From NCBI GenBank assembly GCA_009667805.1, contig CM019065.1:154788101-154852100 (forward strand): DNA of 64,000 bases, given 5' to 3'. Of the stretch, positions 60,914 to 64,000 are shown one piece after another. The DNA comes from Leptobrachium leishanense (lineage: Eukaryota > Chordata > Amphibia > Anura > Megophryidae). The first letter of the stretch is position 1; the number at the start of each line of letters is the position of its first letter. The notes under the pieces are model-generated. The model searched no databases. It had not been told where the DNA came from and saw only the letters and a program-made list of their open reading frames with translations. The position numbers and the translations under genes are program-made.

Positions 60914-61583
60914 TGGAATCAGGCTGGAAGATGGTCGCCATTATGAGCCAGGCGGCCATCTTGTTCAGAATATTGGTTCACTTGAAAATAACTAGGTAGA
61001 TTTCAGTAGAAACTAGAATGAAGCTTACATAGAATTTTAGGAATGTGTTAGATTAACAGAGAAGTAATTAAAATGGAGGAAGATCCGGGCCGCTCTTGGC
61101 ACAGAGAGACAGGATGACGAATGGATACATCAAAGTCACAGAGGCCTGCAGAGAGACAAAGAGAGCGTAGAAACCAGACCATGTATTATCTGTGACAAAT
61201 AAACATAGCCTCTAGGGAGGTGGGCACGGCCCGGATTGAGTGCCGCAGCAAATCACGAACTGTCAGACTAACATGAAGTTTGCCAATTTACGGCCAATGT
61301 ATGGAATGCCTTTGTTATTAACCAAGGGAGGTACTAACCCACGTGGGGTGGGATAGTGTCACCGGGAGGTGGGCTAATTGGGATGTACCTAATTATGTAT
61401 TCGGGGTATAAAACCCCTCGTCGGAGTGAGATCGGGGCTCACTCTTTGAGATTTAATCCTGTGTGAGCATTGTGTGACGACACAAATAAAGTTTGCCTTT
61501 CCTGAAGAGACTCGTGTTCAGACAATCCTTGCTCGTATCCGGTCCGGCTTCGTTCCGATTGAACCTAGCAGATTCCGGTAACA
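60914..61583 (+). repeat. 3' LTR
   Basis: 670 bp, TG...CA. TATAAA at 61407-61412, AATAAA at 61485-61490. Near-identical to the 5' LTR. Confidence 0.95.
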
Positions 61584-61587
61584 GTGC

Positions 61588-62724
61588 TTCGAGGGAAAAA
61601 TACACAAAATGGAAACCAGAGATCAAAACCGACTTTATTTTTCCTTTTTACATGCAATTACTTCAAAGTAAAAAGAAAAACAACAGGAAAACGTGTTACA
61701 TTTAGCAAGTTTTGGATAGCTTTAATATATGAATGTGTGAGACCCCTGTGATACTCTGTGGAATTTTCCCATGGAAAGTGACTCCAGATATTTTGAGGAT
61801 GATGGAACGGACACTGTTTCTAATAGGATATTTTTAGATATGTTCCTTGATAATCCTCTCCTCTCTGTAAAATGTAACAATAATTAAAACAATATTTATT
61901 CTTCCATGAGTCTGCAGTCTAGTGATGTCATTACTTTGTATGACATCCTCTGAGTAGACAGGTGAGTGTAGGACCCGGTCAAAGGCATCTGCCGTACACA
62001 TTGTCATTAAAGCTGGTGATTTGCAGAACTTTGCCTCCAGCATTTTCCAGCTCTGGGAACAAAGATGATGAAACCTTCTATTGTTCTCTTTCCAGAAATA
62101 TTCTGATAGCCTGGGTCTGAAGAATGATTTAGCCAGACCTCCTAAAAGGAAAGAACATTGCTGAGGTACAAACTGTCCTCCTAACTTGAGATGGGTCTAT
62201 TTTCAACCAATTCATCTGATGTAGATGTGTATTCGGTATGAGTGAGCAGGACATGGTATGATGGAACATTTGACTAATAAAATGTTTAAAGTCACGCTCT
62301 GAAATATACAATTTGAGTTACTTGCAGATCATAATCCGGTGTTTCCCAGAGTACTATAAAGATAATCATTATTGACTTCCCAATACTATAGACTGTACAT
62401 CAATTGTGTGATGAGAAAATGAAATGTAAAGCATCTATACGCGACAGTGCTAAATGTCTCATTATCAATTGATATGTAAAATAAATTGCAGGATTAAAAA
62501 GTATCATCAATATTTTATTAGTGTATTCAGGGATCAAGTTAAGGTGGAATGTAGTTCCTCCACTATTTTTGCAGAGAGAACGGAGTTCTCATTTGTCCAA
62601 TACACTTTAATGCTTGTATTTAGGCATTCAATCATATGTTTCCCTGTTAAGTCACTATATATATGATTTACGATAACATTTTTCTAGAGTCCACATAGAT
62701 ATTTATATTTCACATTTATGAAAC
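61588..62724. other. intergenic, nothing recognised
   Basis: AT-rich, no coding or repeat signature identified. Confidence 0.45.
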
Positions 62725-63915
62725 AGATCATGTCAGACTAAACTAATTGCATTCTATGAGGAAGTAAGTAGAAGTATATATCAGGGGGTCGCAATGGATG
62801 TGATTTACTTGGATTTTGCCAAAGCGTTCGACATAGTTCCACGCAAGAGGTTACTATTTAAATTAAGAAATATTGGTCTAGGAGAAAACTTCATGTTCTT
62901 GGATAGAAAACCGGCTGAAGGATAGAGTACAGAGAGTGGTCATAAATGGTAAATTTTAAAGATGGAAACCTCTGGTAAGCGGTGTCCTTCAGGGGTCTGT
63001 TTTAGGACCAATTCTATTCAATTTATTTATAAATGACCTTGAAATATGCATCAAAAGTCAAGTATCAGTCTCTGCAGATGACACAAAACTAGGACAAGTA
63101 ATACAATGTGAGCAGAATGTTACTTCGCTGCAGAGGGATTTAGATAGATTGGGGGACTGAGCACTTAAATGGCAGATGAAATTTAATATAGATAAATGCA
63201 AGGTTATGCACTTTGTAGTAAAGAACACACGAGCCACATATACCATATATTTATTTATTGATAAAGTATTTTACCAGGAAGGATACTTTGAGATTTCTCT
63301 TGTTTTCAAGTATATGGTGCTGAGTTAGGGAAATCAAGGCAGGAGAAGGATTTGGGAATAATTACAGGCTCCAAACTACACAACAATGCCCAAAGTAAAA
63401 CAGCAGTTGCAAAGGCCAGCAAGGTATTGGCATGCATTAAAAGGGGAATTCACTCTCGGGATGAAACCATAATTTTGCCTCTGTATAAATCAATGGTAAG
63501 ACCCCACCTTGAATATGCTGTGTAATTTTGGGCCCCTGTCTTAAGAAAGGATATTATGGCGCTAGAGAAAGTGCAGAGACGGGCAACTAAATTAATAAGG
63601 GAATGGAAGATTTACGGTATGAGGAAAGACTAATAAGCTTAAACCTGTTTAGTTTAGAGAAATGGCGCCTTAGGGGATCTGATAACTTTATGTAAATCTA
63701 TACGAGGCCATTATCAACCATTGTCTGGAAACCTGTTCATTAACAGGACTATACACAGGAGACGAGGTAACCCATTTAGACTGGACGAAAGGAAAATCAG
63801 CCTAAAGCATAGGAAGGGTTATTTTACGGTGAGAATAAAGCTGTGGAATTCTCTGCCCGTTGAGGTGGTTGGGTCAGAGACTGTACAGACTTTAAAAAAA
63901 ACGACTGGATGACTT
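62725..63915 (+). pseudogene. LINE reverse transcriptase fragment (CR1/L2-like)
   Basis: Reverse transcriptase and tail of a non-LTR retrotransposon ORF2, 5'-truncated. Visible in several frames: VIYLDFAKAFDIVP, GVLQGSVLGPILFN, SADDTKLGQ (catalytic DD at ~63070-63080), LKWQMKFNIDKCKVMHF, EKDLGII, ILPLYKSMVRPHLEYAV, KVQRRATKLI and WNSLPVEVV near the end. At least four stops and several frameshifts, plus a short repeat inserted at 63245-63315. The family assignment (jockey superfamily) is from motif style only. Confidence 0.85.
63245..63315 (-). repeat. short dispersed repeat inserted in the LINE
   Basis: tatttatttattgataaagt then attttaccaggaaggatact then tcttgttttcaag interrupts the LINE frame between the VVKNT and GAELGKS segments. 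Flanking tatat on both sides may be a target duplication. Confidence 0.75.
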
Positions 63916-64000
63916 CCTGCAGACACAGAATATTAAGGGTTATAATATTTAATATGTGGGTAAAAGCTTCTTGATCCAAGGAGAAATCTGACTGCCATCC
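63916..64000. other. window end, LINE 3' flank
   Basis: Probably the 3' untranslated part of the LINE; too short to judge. Confidence 0.3.

Larger units (their letters stand above)
50369..61583 (+). mobile_element. endogenous retrovirus, gammaretrovirus-like, with a captured host domain
   Basis: Two 670-bp LTRs, flanked by a 4-bp duplication GTGC (50365-50368 and 61584-61587). Order: LTR, primer site, gag, protease, RT, [hAT insert], RNase H, OGFR-like domain, integrase, env, polypurine tract, LTR. Gag and pol share one frame separated by TAG, as in stop-readthrough gammaretroviruses, and env overlaps the end of pol. Many stops and frameshifts make it replication-defective as it stands. Confidence 0.95.

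Overview
The window looks like repeat-rich amphibian (most likely frog) nuclear DNA. It holds one recognisable host developmental gene, nkx2-6 (minus strand, two exons at 9373-9121 and 6128-5578), set in about 6 kb of AT-rich sequence. Almost everything else is transposable elements, many nested in each other. The class is inferred from the homeobox gene's structure, from the mix of Tc1, hAT, Harbinger-like and TTAA-flanked DNA transposons, and from a CR1/L2-like LINE and a gammaretrovirus-like ERV. I cannot name the species.

Layout. 1-5.5 kb: repeats and AT-rich flank. 5.5-9.4 kb: nkx2-6. 10.4-10.7 kb: a large fold-back. 11.06-12.71 kb: a Tc1 element with an intact transposase. 13.6-25.8 kb: MITEs, a second Tc1 family (17.9-19.5 kb, broken), a 54-bp satellite (20.5-21.65 kb) and a TTAA-flanked element made of back-to-back hairpins (22.6-23.8 kb). 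25.8-29.1 kb: a hAT-type element filled by a ~21-bp minisatellite with a 733-bp higher-order repeat. 29.8-37.0 kb: a Harbinger-like MITE split by a 6.7-kb hAT element with a decayed BED-finger transposase, itself split by another MITE. 37.1-44.55 kb: a second large hAT-bounded composite with an apparently intact four-exon gene for a Myb/SANT-like DNA-binding protein, plus further nested elements. 45.6-48.5 kb: satellite/hairpin fragment, then Tc1 inside hAT inside a palindromic MITE. 50.37-61.58 kb: an endogenous retrovirus. 62.7-63.9 kb: a dead LINE reverse transcriptase.

The most striking item is in the retrovirus. It has 670-bp LTRs, a GTGC 4-bp target duplication, and gag and pol in one frame separated by UAG. 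Between RNase H and integrase, pol carries about 210 residues that I recognise as the conserved N-terminal domain of the opioid growth factor receptor (OGFR) family. It has no introns and shares one frame with both neighbours, so it looks like a host cDNA captured by a retrovirus. The provirus is defective: stops, frameshifts, almost no matrix region, and a 2.0-kb hAT satellite element inserted in pol with an 8-bp duplication.

Other observations: one ~21-bp minisatellite shared by hAT-type elements with unrelated hairpins and termini; hairpin-chain TTAA elements; an in-frame exon duplication in the SANT gene; and a probably recent, complete Tc1 copy. All coordinates and repeat comparisons were read by eye. 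No database search was run.
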